DNA from: Neoroseomonas oryzicola
GTDB lineage: Bacteria > Pseudomonadota > Alphaproteobacteria > Acetobacterales > Acetobacteraceae
NCBI RefSeq assembly: GCF_012163135.1
Contig: NZ_JAAVUP010000001.1
Coordinates: 1,178,001 to 1,242,000 of the forward strand
DNA length: 64,000 nt
Direction of reading: 5' to 3'
The notes under the pieces were generated by a model. The model ran no database searches, had not been told where the DNA came from, and saw nothing but the letters and a program-made list of their open reading frames with translations. The position numbers and the translations under genes were made by a program. Positions 1 to 7,377 of this stretch are shown piece by piece; position 1 is the stretch's first letter; each line of letters opens with the position of its first letter.

Positions 1-366
1 GGCTTCGCGCCCGAGGCCGACTGGCGCCGCGCCTATGGCGAGATCAACGATTTCGAGGAGCAGCTGGTCAACCACGGCGCGGTGGTCGCGAAGTTCTGGC
101 TCGCCATCAGCAAGGAGGAGCAGCACCGCCGCTTCAAGGAACGCGAGGCGACCGCCTTCAAGCGCCACAAGATCACCGAGGAGGACTGGCGCAACCGCGA
201 GAAGTGGGACGCCTACGAGGAAGCGGTCTGCGAGATGGTCGAGCGCACCTCGACCGGCCAGGCACCCTGGACGCTGGTTGAGGCCGACAACAAGCTGCAC
301 GCGCGGGTGAAGGTCATCTCCACCCTCGCGGACATGGTCGAGGACGCGCTGAAGCGGACGAAATAG
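1..366 (+). CDS. ppk2: Polyphosphate kinase 2 family protein, C-terminal part
   Basis: The reading frame is open from the first base, so the 5' part lies outside the window; 121 residues are visible. The segment VVAKFWLAISKEEQHRRF matches the PPK2 core, where phosphate is moved between polyphosphate and nucleotides, and the following ITEEDWRNREKWDAYEEAV stretch is the usual helical lid region of the family. The Walker A motif must lie upstream of the window edge. The family uses polyphosphate to phosphorylate NDP or NMP in the cytoplasm; which subclass this is cannot be told from the C-terminus. The next gene is convergent. The family call is solid, the substrate is not. Confidence 0.85.
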   Translation, partial: GFAPEADWRRAYGEINDFEEQLVNHGAVVAKFWLAISKEEQHRRFKEREATAFKRHKITEEDWRNREKWDAYEEAVCEMVERTSTGQAPWTLVEADNKLHARVKVISTLADMVEDALKRTK

Positions 367-400
367 GCCGACCTCCCGTCGGTGGAGGCCGGCCCGCGCC

Positions 401-1315
401 TCAGCGCCGGGCGAGGAAGGCGCGGATGGCCGCGACGGTCGCCTCGGGCTGCTCCTCCATCAGCCAGTGGCCGGAATTGGGAATGATCAGTTCCTCCACA
501 TTGGTCGCGGCGCCGCGCGCGACCGCGCCCATCACCGGACCCAGCGACGCCGCCCCGCCGATCGCGAGCACCGGCATGGTCAGCGGCCCGCGCGCCAGCA
601 GCGCCCGGTTGTCCACCGCGTCCTGGTCGAAGGCGAGGAACTGCGCGAAGCCGGCGCGCATCGCACCCGGCTGGGCGTAAAGCCGCGCGTAGTGTTCGCG
701 GGAAGCCTCGTCGAAGCGGGCGGGGTCGGCCGAGAAGTCGTTCCAGAAGCGGTCGAGGTAGATGCGCTCCCGCCCCGCCACCAAGCGTTCCATGTCGGGG
801 CCGCCGAAGCGGAAATGCCACAGCAACGGGCTCTTGAGGATCTCGTCCCAGGGACCGACGCCCGGGATCGGCGCATCCATCAGCACGAAGCGCGTCACGC
901 GCTCGGGGTACTGCGCGGCGAAGGCGTAGCCGACCATGTTGCCGATGTCGTGGGTCACGAGATCGACGCGCGCGACTCCAAGCGCGTCGAGCATCCGCGC
1001 CATGTCCACGCCCTGGGTCCGCTTGTCGTAGCCACCCTCGGGCTTCGAGGAGAGGCCCATGCCGCGCAGGTCGGGCGCGATCAGGGTGTGGTCGGCGGCC
1101 AGCGCGGCGGCGAGCGGCGACCACATGTCGCCGGTCTCGCCGTATCCGTGGATCATGAGCACCGCAGGGCCCTGCCCGCCGATGCGGACATGGAGGGTGG
1201 CGCCGTCGACCTGGACCTGCTGCGTCCGGAAGCCGGCGGGATAAGGGGGCACCTCTGCCGCGACCGGCAGGGCGAAGGCCAGCGCGAAGGCCGCGCCGAC
1301 GAGTGAACGGATCAT
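401..1315 (-). CDS. Alpha/beta hydrolase, epoxide hydrolase/dehalogenase-like, exported
   Basis: A protein of 304 residues. The chosen start gives a signal peptide (MIRSLVGAAFALAFALPVAA); longer upstream starts would run through the regulatory region. HGYG near residue 56 is the oxyanion-hole motif. The nucleophile elbow reads THDIGN with Asp123, as in epoxide hydrolases and haloacetate or haloalkane dehalogenases, rather than Ser as in esterases. NSGHW near residue 283 supplies the catalytic His. Substrate is unknown; an ester, epoxide or organohalide hydrolase located in the periplasm is the likely role. The gene is divergent from a LysR regulator starting at 1431, which probably controls it through the 115-bp shared region. 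Confidence 0.8.
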   Translation of the reverse strand: MIRSLVGAAFALAFALPVAAEVPPYPAGFRTQQVQVDGATLHVRIGGQGPAVLMIHGYGETGDMWSPLAAALAADHTLIAPDLRGMGLSSKPEGGYDKRTQGVDMARMLDALGVARVDLVTHDIGNMVGYAFAAQYPERVTRFVLMDAPIPGVGPWDEILKSPLLWHFRFGGPDMERLVAGRERIYLDRFWNDFSADPARFDEASREHYARLYAQPGAMRAGFAQFLAFDQDAVDNRALLARGPLTMPVLAIGGAASLGPVMGAVARGAATNVEELIIPNSGHWLMEEQPEATVAAIRAFLARR

Positions 1316-1401
1316 GGTCTGTCTCCTGGGAGACGGCCGATCGGGCCGCCTGGGTGGGCAGACGATGGCGCTTTCGTATCGTTCGGAGCAGACTGAAAAA
1401 G

Positions 1402-1418
1402 CCGAAATCCAAATTCGG
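1402..1418. promoter_or_regulatory. Candidate LysR operator (dyad)
   Basis: A CCGAA-N7-TTCGG dyad lies in the AT-richer spacer between the divergent alpha/beta hydrolase gene and the LysR gene, 12 bp before the regulator start. LysR-type proteins usually bind such interrupted dyads in the region shared with a divergent target. This is a reading of the sequence only. Confidence 0.4.
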
Positions 1419-1430
1419 AAAAGCAGAACG

Positions 1431-2333
1431 ATGCTCAAGCTCGATGCCATCGCGACCTTCGTCCAGGTGGCCGAGGCCGGTTCGATCAGCGAGGCGGCGC
1501 GCCGCCTGCGCCTCGCCAAATCCGTGGTGAGCGAAAGGCTGACCGAGCTGGAGCGCAGCCTGGGCGCGGTGCTGCTGCACCGGTCCACCCGGCGGCTCTC
1601 GCTGACCGAGGACGGCGTCGCCTTCCTCGACCGGGCGGGACGCATCGTGCGGGAGGTGGAGGACGCGGCGGCCGAGCTCGCGGAGCGGCGCGGGAGCCTG
1701 ACGGGGCCGCTGCGGCTATCGGCGCCCGTCACCTTCGGGCGGATGCATCTGGGGCCCGCGCTGTATCCCTTCCTCGCCGCGCATCCGGGCATCGCCCTGT
1801 CGCTGGAACTCGACGACCGGCGCGTCGATATCGCCGCGGAAGGCTATGACGCGGCGATCCGGCACGGGTCGGTGGAGGACAGCCGGCTGGTCGCGCTGCG
1901 CCTGGCCACCAGCCGGCGCTGCCTCGTCGCCTCGCCGGCCTATCTCGCGCAGCATGGTGTGCCGGACAGCATCGACGAGCTCGAGCGCCATCGCGGAATC
2001 TTCTACGCCCATCGGGGCGTCGCAGACTGGCGGCTCATGGGCGCCATAGGACCGGTCCTGGTGCGCGCCCGCGTCGCGCTCGCCGTCAACAATGGCGACG
2101 TGATGCGCGACGCGGCGGAGGCCGGCCTCGGCATCGCGATGCTGCCGTCCTTCATCGCCGGCGAGGCGTTGCGCGCCGGCCGGCTCGTCGCGATCCATCC
2201 GGGCGCGGAGCCCGAGCCGGAAGTCATCGCGCTGGTCCACGCCGAACGCGGGCGCAGCTCGGCCAAGCTGCGCGCACTGGTCGCGCATCTGCGGCGGGCC
2301 TTCGGCGACCCGCCGGTATGGGATCGCGACTGA
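1431..2333 (+). CDS. LysR family transcriptional regulator
   Basis: A 300-residue protein with the N-terminal winged helix-turn-helix (AARRLRLAKSVVSERLTELE, about residues 18-37) and a substrate-binding domain of two lobes after residue 90. The start at MLKLDAIATF gives the normal family length; an upstream GTG would add 39 residues of non-homologous sequence. It is divergent from the exported alpha/beta hydrolase (401-1315), so autoregulation and control of that gene are likely. Its inducer cannot be read from the sequence. It belongs to the CrgA/AaeR-like group that carries the FVQVAEAGSISEAARRL type of N-terminus. Confidence 0.92.
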   Translation: MLKLDAIATFVQVAEAGSISEAARRLRLAKSVVSERLTELERSLGAVLLHRSTRRLSLTEDGVAFLDRAGRIVREVEDAAAELAERRGSLTGPLRLSAPVTFGRMHLGPALYPFLAAHPGIALSLELDDRRVDIAAEGYDAAIRHGSVEDSRLVALRLATSRRCLVASPAYLAQHGVPDSIDELERHRGIFYAHRGVADWRLMGAIGPVLVRARVALAVNNGDVMRDAAEAGLGIAMLPSFIAGEALRAGRLVAIHPGAEPEPEVIALVHAERGRSSAKLRALVAHLRRAFGDPPVWDRD

Positions 2334-2351
2334 CCCCGACGTGCCGGACGA

Positions 2352-3047
2352 TCAGGGCACGCCGATCATGATGCGCGGCGGCTCGGAGGTGTCGAAGGAC
2401 ACCTGCTTCACGCCAGGCACGCCCTCGGCGAGGACGCGCAGCGCCGTCTTCGCCTCCTGGCCCGCGATGAAGCCGTGGAAGGTGACGGTGCCGTCCTTCA
2501 CCTCGGGGAAGACGAAGCGCGTGCTGACCCAGGGCTGCGCCTCCATCGCGGTATAGAGCTCGCGACGGATGCGCGGGTCCGACGCCTCCTCCTCCGCGCC
2601 ACTGGCGACGGGCGCCATCACCGCGCGCAGCAGGTCGGCGCGCGAGACGACGCCGACGAGCATCCCGTCGCTGACCACCGGCACGCGGCGGATGCGCTTG
2701 GTCTCGAGGATATGCGCGACTTCCTCGACCGTGGCCTCGGGGCCGACGGTGGCGAGATCGGTGCTCATCACGTCGCGCACGCGCCGGCCATGGGCACGGG
2801 CATAGGCGAGCGCCTGGTCGGCATTGGCGCCGAGGATCGCCGCGAAGAACGATGCCGGCTTGTCCTCCTTCGCCGACAGGCGGCGCATCAGGTCGCCATC
2901 GGTGACCAGCCCCACCAGGCGGCCATCCGTCTCGACGACCGGCAGGCCGGAGATGTGACGTTCGGCCATCAGCGCCGCGACGACCTCGAGCGGCGTCTCG
3001 GGCGGGACGGAAACGGGGTCGGGGGTCATGATGTCCCGGGCGCGCAT
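2352..3047 (-). CDS. CBS domain and BON domain protein
   Basis: A 231-residue cytoplasmic protein with two CBS domains (about residues 7-60 and 92-145; motifs RDIMTPDPVSVPP and VRDVMSTDLATVGP) and a C-terminal BON domain (about 155-225). CBS pairs bind adenosine nucleotides and sense energy state; BON domains bind lipids or other partners. The start at MRARDIMT follows an AGGAAT-like ribosome site. A perfect FNR/FixK-type box lies about 60 bp upstream, so induction at low oxygen is likely. The LysR gene ends 18 bp from its stop on the other strand. Target of the regulation is unknown. Confidence 0.9.
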   Translation of the reverse strand: MRARDIMTPDPVSVPPETPLEVVAALMAERHISGLPVVETDGRLVGLVTDGDLMRRLSAKEDKPASFFAAILGANADQALAYARAHGRRVRDVMSTDLATVGPEATVEEVAHILETKRIRRVPVVSDGMLVGVVSRADLLRAVMAPVASGAEEEASDPRIRRELYTAMEAQPWVSTRFVFPEVKDGTVTFHGFIAGQEAKTALRVLAEGVPGVKQVSFDTSEPPRIMIGVP

Positions 3048-3101
3048 GGTATTCCTCCGTTGGATATTGCCGCAGACTTGCCCGCGTCCGGGCCCGGCGC
3101 C

Positions 3102-3115
3102 TTGACGCGGATCAA
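3102..3115 (-). promoter_or_regulatory. FNR/FixK-type binding site
   Basis: TTGACGCGGATCAA matches the anaerobox consensus TTGAY-N4-RTCAA at every defined base. It is centred about 61 nt before the CBS-BON start codon, a spacing that allows a class II activator position if the transcript starts about 20 nt upstream of the gene. FNR and FixK proteins are oxygen-responsive Crp-family activators in alphaproteobacteria. Confidence 0.65.
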
Positions 3116-3127
3116 GAATAGGGTGGC

Positions 3128-4087
3128 TCAGCCGGCCTCGATCCTCGCTTCCCGCACGATGCGGCCCATCAGGGCGCGCTGCTCGGCGACGTAGCGGGCG
3201 AAGACCGCGGGATCGGTGCCGAGCGGAATGGCGCCCAGCGCATCGAGGCGCTGGCGCACCGTCGCATCGGCCAGCGCATGTTGCGCGGCCTCGTACAGCC
3301 GCTGCACCACCGGCGCCGGCGTGCCGGCCGGGGCATAGAGCCCGTTCCACTCGTTCAGCTCGTAGCCCTCGAAGCCCTGCTCGGCGATGGTCGGCACCTC
3401 GGGCAGCGGAGGGATGCGCTGCGTGGTGGTGACGCCGAGGGCGACCAGCCGCCCGTCCCGCACCAGCTGCAGCGTCGAGGAGACGGTGCCGAAGACGAAG
3501 GCGATGTTGCCGCCCAGCAGGTCCTGCAACGCCGGCGTGCCGCCGCGATAGGGCACATGCGTGATGTCGAGCCCGGCGCGGTTGAGGAACAGCGCCGCGG
3601 CCAGATGTGCCGCCGTGGCATTGCCCGAGGAGCCGTAGGACAATTCCCGCTGCCGCGGCCTGGCCCAGGCGATAAAGTCCTGCACCGTCCTGGCCGGCAC
3701 CTTCTGCGGATTCACCGCGAGGATCTGCGGCAGCACCACCACCTGGCTGATCGGCGCGAAGGCGGTGGCGTAGTCGAAGCCGAGGCCGCGGATCAGATGC
3801 GGGTTCACCGTATGGGCCAGCGCATCGACCATGATGGTCTGCCCGTCCGGCGCGCTGCGCGCGAGTTCCTGCGCCCCGATCGACCCGCCGGCGCCACCGC
3901 GGTTTTCCACCACCACGGGCTGGCCGAGAAACGCGCCCATCGGCACAGAGAGCAGCCGCGAGGTCGTATCGACGCCGCCACCGGGCGGATAGGGCGCGAT
4001 CAGGCGGATCGGTCGCGTCGGCGCCCAGGGCCCCTGGGCCAGGGCCGGCGTGGCGAAGGCCGTGGCGAGCAGCGCGCGACGAAGCAT
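3128..4087 (-). CDS. Tripartite tricarboxylate transporter substrate-binding protein (TctC/Bug)
   Basis: A 319-residue periplasmic receptor with signal peptide (MLRRALLATAFATPALAQ). Family marks are IRLIAPYPPGGGVDTTSRLL near the mature N-terminus, VVVENRGGAGGSIG, and the PYRGGTPALQDLLGGNI region that shapes the ligand pocket. Bug receptors bind carboxylates through main-chain contacts in two loops. No tctA or tctB membrane gene is nearby, so it is an orphan receptor. It lies 41 bp downstream of a second TctC gene on the same strand and is probably co-transcribed with it. The ligand is unknown. Confidence 0.93.
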   Translation of the reverse strand: MLRRALLATAFATPALAQGPWAPTRPIRLIAPYPPGGGVDTTSRLLSVPMGAFLGQPVVVENRGGAGGSIGAQELARSAPDGQTIMVDALAHTVNPHLIRGLGFDYATAFAPISQVVVLPQILAVNPQKVPARTVQDFIAWARPRQRELSYGSSGNATAAHLAAALFLNRAGLDITHVPYRGGTPALQDLLGGNIAFVFGTVSSTLQLVRDGRLVALGVTTTQRIPPLPEVPTIAEQGFEGYELNEWNGLYAPAGTPAPVVQRLYEAAQHALADATVRQRLDALGAIPLGTDPAVFARYVAEQRALMGRIVREARIEAG

Positions 4088-4128
4088 GTGGTGGTCCTCC
4101 CGTTGCGGCGATGCTCGCCCGATGCGGC

Positions 4129-5073
4129 TCAACTGTCGAGGCGGATGCCTTCGTCGCGGATCAAGGCGCCGAAGAAGGCGCGCTCGGCCGCGAGGAAGCG
4201 GACGAATGCCTCAGGCCCCTCCGCCGCCGGCAGCAGGCCGAGCGCATCGAGCCGCGGGCGCAGCGCCGGCTGGTTCACCGCATCGGCGGCCGCCGCCGCG
4301 ACGCGCGCGATGGTCGGCGCCGGCGTCGCGGCGGGCGCGAGCAGCCCGAGCCAGTCGCCCATGGCAAAGCCCGCGAAGCCCTGTTCCGCGACGGTCGGCA
4401 GGTCGGGATACAGCGCGCTGCGCTCCGCCGAGGAGATGCCGAGCGCCCTGAGCCGCCCGTCGCGCAGCAGCGGCGCGGCGAGTGCCACGGAGGTGAAGCC
4501 CATCGGCAGGTCGCCGCGCAGCAGCCCCGCGATCTGGTCGGCGCCGCCGCGATAGGGCACGTGCTCGCCCGCGATGCCCGCGCGGCGCAGCAGCGCCGCC
4601 ATGGCGAGGTGCGTGCGCGCGCCCACGCCGACGCTGCCGTAACGCGCCTGGGATGGATCGGCGCGCAGCCGCGCGAGCAGCGCGGGCAGGTCCTGCGCGG
4701 GGAACTCCGCCCGCACCACCAGCAGCAACGGCAGCGTTGCGAGCAGCGTGACCGGCGCCAAGTCCCTAACATAATCGAAGGCGAGCCCGCGCAGCAGGAA
4801 GGGATTGACGCTCTGGCCGCCGGAATCGAGCAGCAGCGTCGCCCCATCCGGCGCCGCCTGCGCGACATAGCCCGCGCCGACGGCGCCCGAGGCGCCGGAC
4901 CGGTTCTCCGGCGTCACGACGGCGCCCAGCAGGTCCGACATGCGCGGCGCGACCAGACGGCCGAGGATGTCGGTCGATCCGCCCGGCGGGAAGGCGATGA
5001 CGAGGCGCACCGGCCGGTCCTGGGCCGGGGCCGGGCTGGCGAGCGGCAGGGCGAGCAGGGCGCGGCGCAGCAT
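4129..5073 (-). CDS. Tripartite tricarboxylate transporter substrate-binding protein (TctC/Bug)
   Basis: A 314-residue receptor with a short signal peptide ending ASPAPAQ. RLVIAFPPGGSTDILGRLV and VPYRGGADQIAGLL are the two family signatures. The start MLRRALLALP was chosen because it gives a normal signal peptide; the open frame continues 254 codons further upstream without homology. It heads a likely two-gene unit with the receptor at 3128-4087, from which it differs clearly in sequence, so the pair is not a recent duplication. It is divergent from rarA across a 112-bp spacer. No TctA/TctB partner is present in the window. Confidence 0.92.
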   Translation of the reverse strand: MLRRALLALPLASPAPAQDRPVRLVIAFPPGGSTDILGRLVAPRMSDLLGAVVTPENRSGASGAVGAGYVAQAAPDGATLLLDSGGQSVNPFLLRGLAFDYVRDLAPVTLLATLPLLLVVRAEFPAQDLPALLARLRADPSQARYGSVGVGARTHLAMAALLRRAGIAGEHVPYRGGADQIAGLLRGDLPMGFTSVALAAPLLRDGRLRALGISSAERSALYPDLPTVAEQGFAGFAMGDWLGLLAPAATPAPTIARVAAAAADAVNQPALRPRLDALGLLPAAEGPEAFVRFLAAERAFFGALIRDEGIRLDS

Positions 5074-5185
5074 GGCCCCTGGGGTGGGCGTCCCTGGCCG
5101 ATCCGTCAAGCGACGGGTCGATGACGGAGGATCGTTCCGCCCGTCATCTGTCGCTCCCGTCCCATTGGCGTTGTATCCTCGGGTC

Positions 5186-6547
5186 ATGGCCGTTCGCCGT
5201 CCGCAGGGCAATCCCGCGCCCGCCTCCGATCTCTTTGGCGCCCCTGCGGAGGATGCATCCGCGGCGACGCCCGATGCCGCGCGTCCCCTCGCCGACCGGC
5301 TGCGCCCGCAGACGCTGGCGGAGGTGGTGGGCCAGGACCACCTGCTCGGCCCCGAAGGCGCGATCGCGCGCATGCTGGAGCGCGGCTCGCTTGCCTCGCT
5401 GATCCTCTGGGGCCCGCCGGGCGTCGGCAAGACGACGATCGCGCGCCTGCTCGCGGAAGCCGCAGGGCTGCGCTTCGCCGCGCTGTCGGCGGTGTTCTCC
5501 GGCGTCGCTGATCTGAAGCGCGCCTTCGACGAGGCGCGCGCGCGCAAGTCCAACGGCCAGGGCACGCTGTTGTTCGTGGACGAGATCCACCGCTTCAACC
5601 GCGCCCAGCAGGACGGCTTCCTGCCGGTGGTCGAGGACGGCACCGTCACCCTGGTCGGTGCGACGACCGAGAATCCCTCCTTCGCGCTGAACGGAGCGCT
5701 GCTCTCGCGCTGCCAGGTGATGGTGCTGAAGCGCCTGGACGATGCCGCGCTCGAACTGCTGCTGGACCGTGCCGAGGCACTGACCGGACGGCCCCTGCCG
5801 CTGGATGCGGCCGCGCGCGCCACGCTGCGTGCCATGGGCGACGGCGACGGGCGCTATCTGCTCAACATGGCCGAGCAGCTGTTCGCGCTGCCGGAACGCA
5901 CCAAGCCGCTCGACACCGCCGCGCTGTCGAACCTGCTCGCGAAGCGCGCCGCGCTCTACGACAAGGACCGCGAGGAGCACTACAACCTCATCTCCGCGCT
6001 GCATAAGTCGATGCGCGGATCGGACCCCGACGCGGCGCTCTACTGGTATGCGCGCATGCTCACGGGCGGCGAGGATCCGCGCTACATCGCCCGCCGCCTG
6101 ACGCGCTTCGCCGCCGAGGATGTCGGCATGGCCGATCCGCGCGCCCTGCCCCTCGCGATCGCGGCGTGGGAGACCTACGAACGGCTGGGCTCGCCGGAAG
6201 GCGAATTGGCGCTCGCGCAACTCGTCGTGCACCTGGCCACCGCGCCGAAGTCCAACGCCGTCTATGCTGCCTTCGGCGCGGCGATGCGCGCCGCGAAGGA
6301 GACCGGCTCGCTGATGCCGCCCAAGCACATCCTCAACGCGCCGACGAAGCTGATGAAGGAAATCGGCTACGGCAGCGGCTACGAATACGACCACGATGCC
6401 GACGAGGCCTTCTCCGGCCAGGACTACTTCCCCGACGAGATGCGCCGCCAATCCTTCTACCGCCCGAGCGACCGCGGCGCGGAAGCCGCCATCGCCGAAC
6501 GCATGGCGCGGTGGGACGAGATCCGTCGCCGCAGGAAGCGGGGCTGA
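5186..6547 (+). CDS. rarA: Replication-associated recombination protein A (AAA+ ATPase)
   Basis: A 453-residue AAA+ protein of the RarA/MgsA/WRNIP1 family that acts at stalled replication forks. Walker A is GPPGVGKTTIARLL, Walker B is LLFVDEIHRF, and sensor 1 is GATTENPSF. The C-terminal tetramerisation half begins at HYNLISALHKSMRGSDPDA, and the family ending with the PDEMRRQSFYRP segment is present. The start at MAVRRPQGNP is preceded by a poor ribosome site, and the longer frame upstream overlaps the divergent promoter. Only 3 bp separate its stop from crcB, so the two genes are probably translated from one message. Confidence 0.95.
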   Translation: MAVRRPQGNPAPASDLFGAPAEDASAATPDAARPLADRLRPQTLAEVVGQDHLLGPEGAIARMLERGSLASLILWGPPGVGKTTIARLLAEAAGLRFAALSAVFSGVADLKRAFDEARARKSNGQGTLLFVDEIHRFNRAQQDGFLPVVEDGTVTLVGATTENPSFALNGALLSRCQVMVLKRLDDAALELLLDRAEALTGRPLPLDAAARATLRAMGDGDGRYLLNMAEQLFALPERTKPLDTAALSNLLAKRAALYDKDREEHYNLISALHKSMRGSDPDAALYWYARMLTGGEDPRYIARRLTRFAAEDVGMADPRALPLAIAAWETYERLGSPEGELALAQLVVHLATAPKSNAVYAAFGAAMRAAKETGSLMPPKHILNAPTKLMKEIGYGSGYEYDHDADEAFSGQDYFPDEMRRQSFYRPSDRGAEAAIAERMARWDEIRRRRKRG

Positions 6548-6550
6548 GCG

Positions 6551-6916
6551 GTGCCGGTGACCTTCACCGCGGTGCTGCTCGTCGCCATCGGCGGCGCCGC
6601 CGGATCGGTGCTGCGCTACCTCACCTCGGTCGCCGCGCTGGAATGGCTGGGCGCGGCCTTCCCCTGGGGAACGCTGGCGGTGAACGCGATCGGCAGCTTC
6701 GTCATCGGCGCCATGGCCGGCGCCGGGCTCGAGGGCAATGCGCGCTTCCTCCTCGTCACCGGCCTGCTCGGCGGCTTCACCACCTTCTCGGCCTTCTCGC
6801 TCGAGGCGACGATGCTGTGGGAACGGGAGCCCCTTCTGTCGATCGCCTATGTGGCGGCGTCCATCGCGCTCGGCGTCGCCTGCTGCGTCGCGGGATTCTG
6901 GCTGCTGCGCCGCTAG
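6551..6916 (+). CDS. crcB: Fluoride-specific ion channel CrcB/FluC
   Basis: A 121-residue inner-membrane protein starting with GTG, with four predicted transmembrane segments. GSVLRYLTS near the N-terminus, PWGTLAVNAIGSF and GGFTTFSAFSLEA are the family signatures; the last holds the phenylalanine and polar residues that line the fluoride path. The protein works as an antiparallel dimer. It follows rarA by 3 bp, so there is no room for the fluoride riboswitch often found before this gene; expression here seems to depend on rarA. Its 3' end overlaps the end of the convergent DUF188 gene by 4 bp. Confidence 0.95.
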   Translation: MPVTFTAVLLVAIGGAAGSVLRYLTSVAALEWLGAAFPWGTLAVNAIGSFVIGAMAGAGLEGNARFLLVTGLLGGFTTFSAFSLEATMLWEREPLLSIAYVAASIALGVACCVAGFWLLRR

Positions 6917-7377
6917 CGCCCGCGCAGCGACGCCTGCACCAGCGTATCGAGCGCCGAGAGGAAGCGAGACCGCGCCGCCTTGTCGAGCGGCGGCGGCCCG
7001 CCCGTCGCTATCCCGGCCTCGCGCAGGCTGCGGCCGATCTCGCGGCTCGCGAGCGCACCGCCGATGTTGCTGCTGTCCCAGACGCGCCCGTTCGGCGCCA
7101 GCGCCTTGGCCGATTTCGCAAGGCAGCGGGAGGCCAGCGGGATGTCGGACGTGACGCAGACATCGCCCGCGGCGATGTGCTCCACGATCCAGTCATCGGC
7201 GACGTCGGCGCCCTCGCCCACCACGACGATGCGCGCATTCGGCAGCGGCGGCGGGCGCACGCCGCGCGACCCGTTGCCGACCACGACCACGGGCAAGCCC
7301 AGCCGGCCGGCGACGCGATAGGTCTCGTCGCGCACCGGGCAGGCATCGCCGTCGATGTAGATGGTCGGTTGGGTCAG
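6913..7377 (-). CDS. YaiI/YqxD family protein (DUF188), apparent CTG start
   Basis: From the proposed start this is 154 residues, the usual family length. The N-terminal signature TIYIDGDACPVRDE is complete, but it lies upstream of the first GTG (7335) and there is no in-frame ATG, GTG or TTG before it. A CTG at 7377 overlaps the stop codon of the upstream PrpF-family gene as CTGA, like the ATGA couplings elsewhere in the window, so I propose it as the start. The conserved SDIPLA and RVWDSSNIG segments are present. The fold is PIN-like; the function is unknown. Confidence 0.8.
   Translation of the reverse strand: MTQPTIYIDGDACPVRDETYRVAGRLGLPVVVVGNGSRGVRPPPLPNARIVVVGEGADVADDWIVEHIAAGDVCVTSDIPLASRCLAKSAKALAPNGRVWDSSNIGGALASREIGRSLREAGIATGGPPPLDKAARSRFLSALDTLVQASLRGR

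Noticed and set aside
4129..5073. The two adjacent TctC genes as a recent tandem duplication
   Set aside because: Their sequences differ throughout, including the signal peptides and ligand loops, so they are old paralogues or separate arrivals.
6548..6551. Fluoride riboswitch before crcB
   Set aside because: Only 3 bp separate the rarA stop from the crcB start, so there is no room for one.
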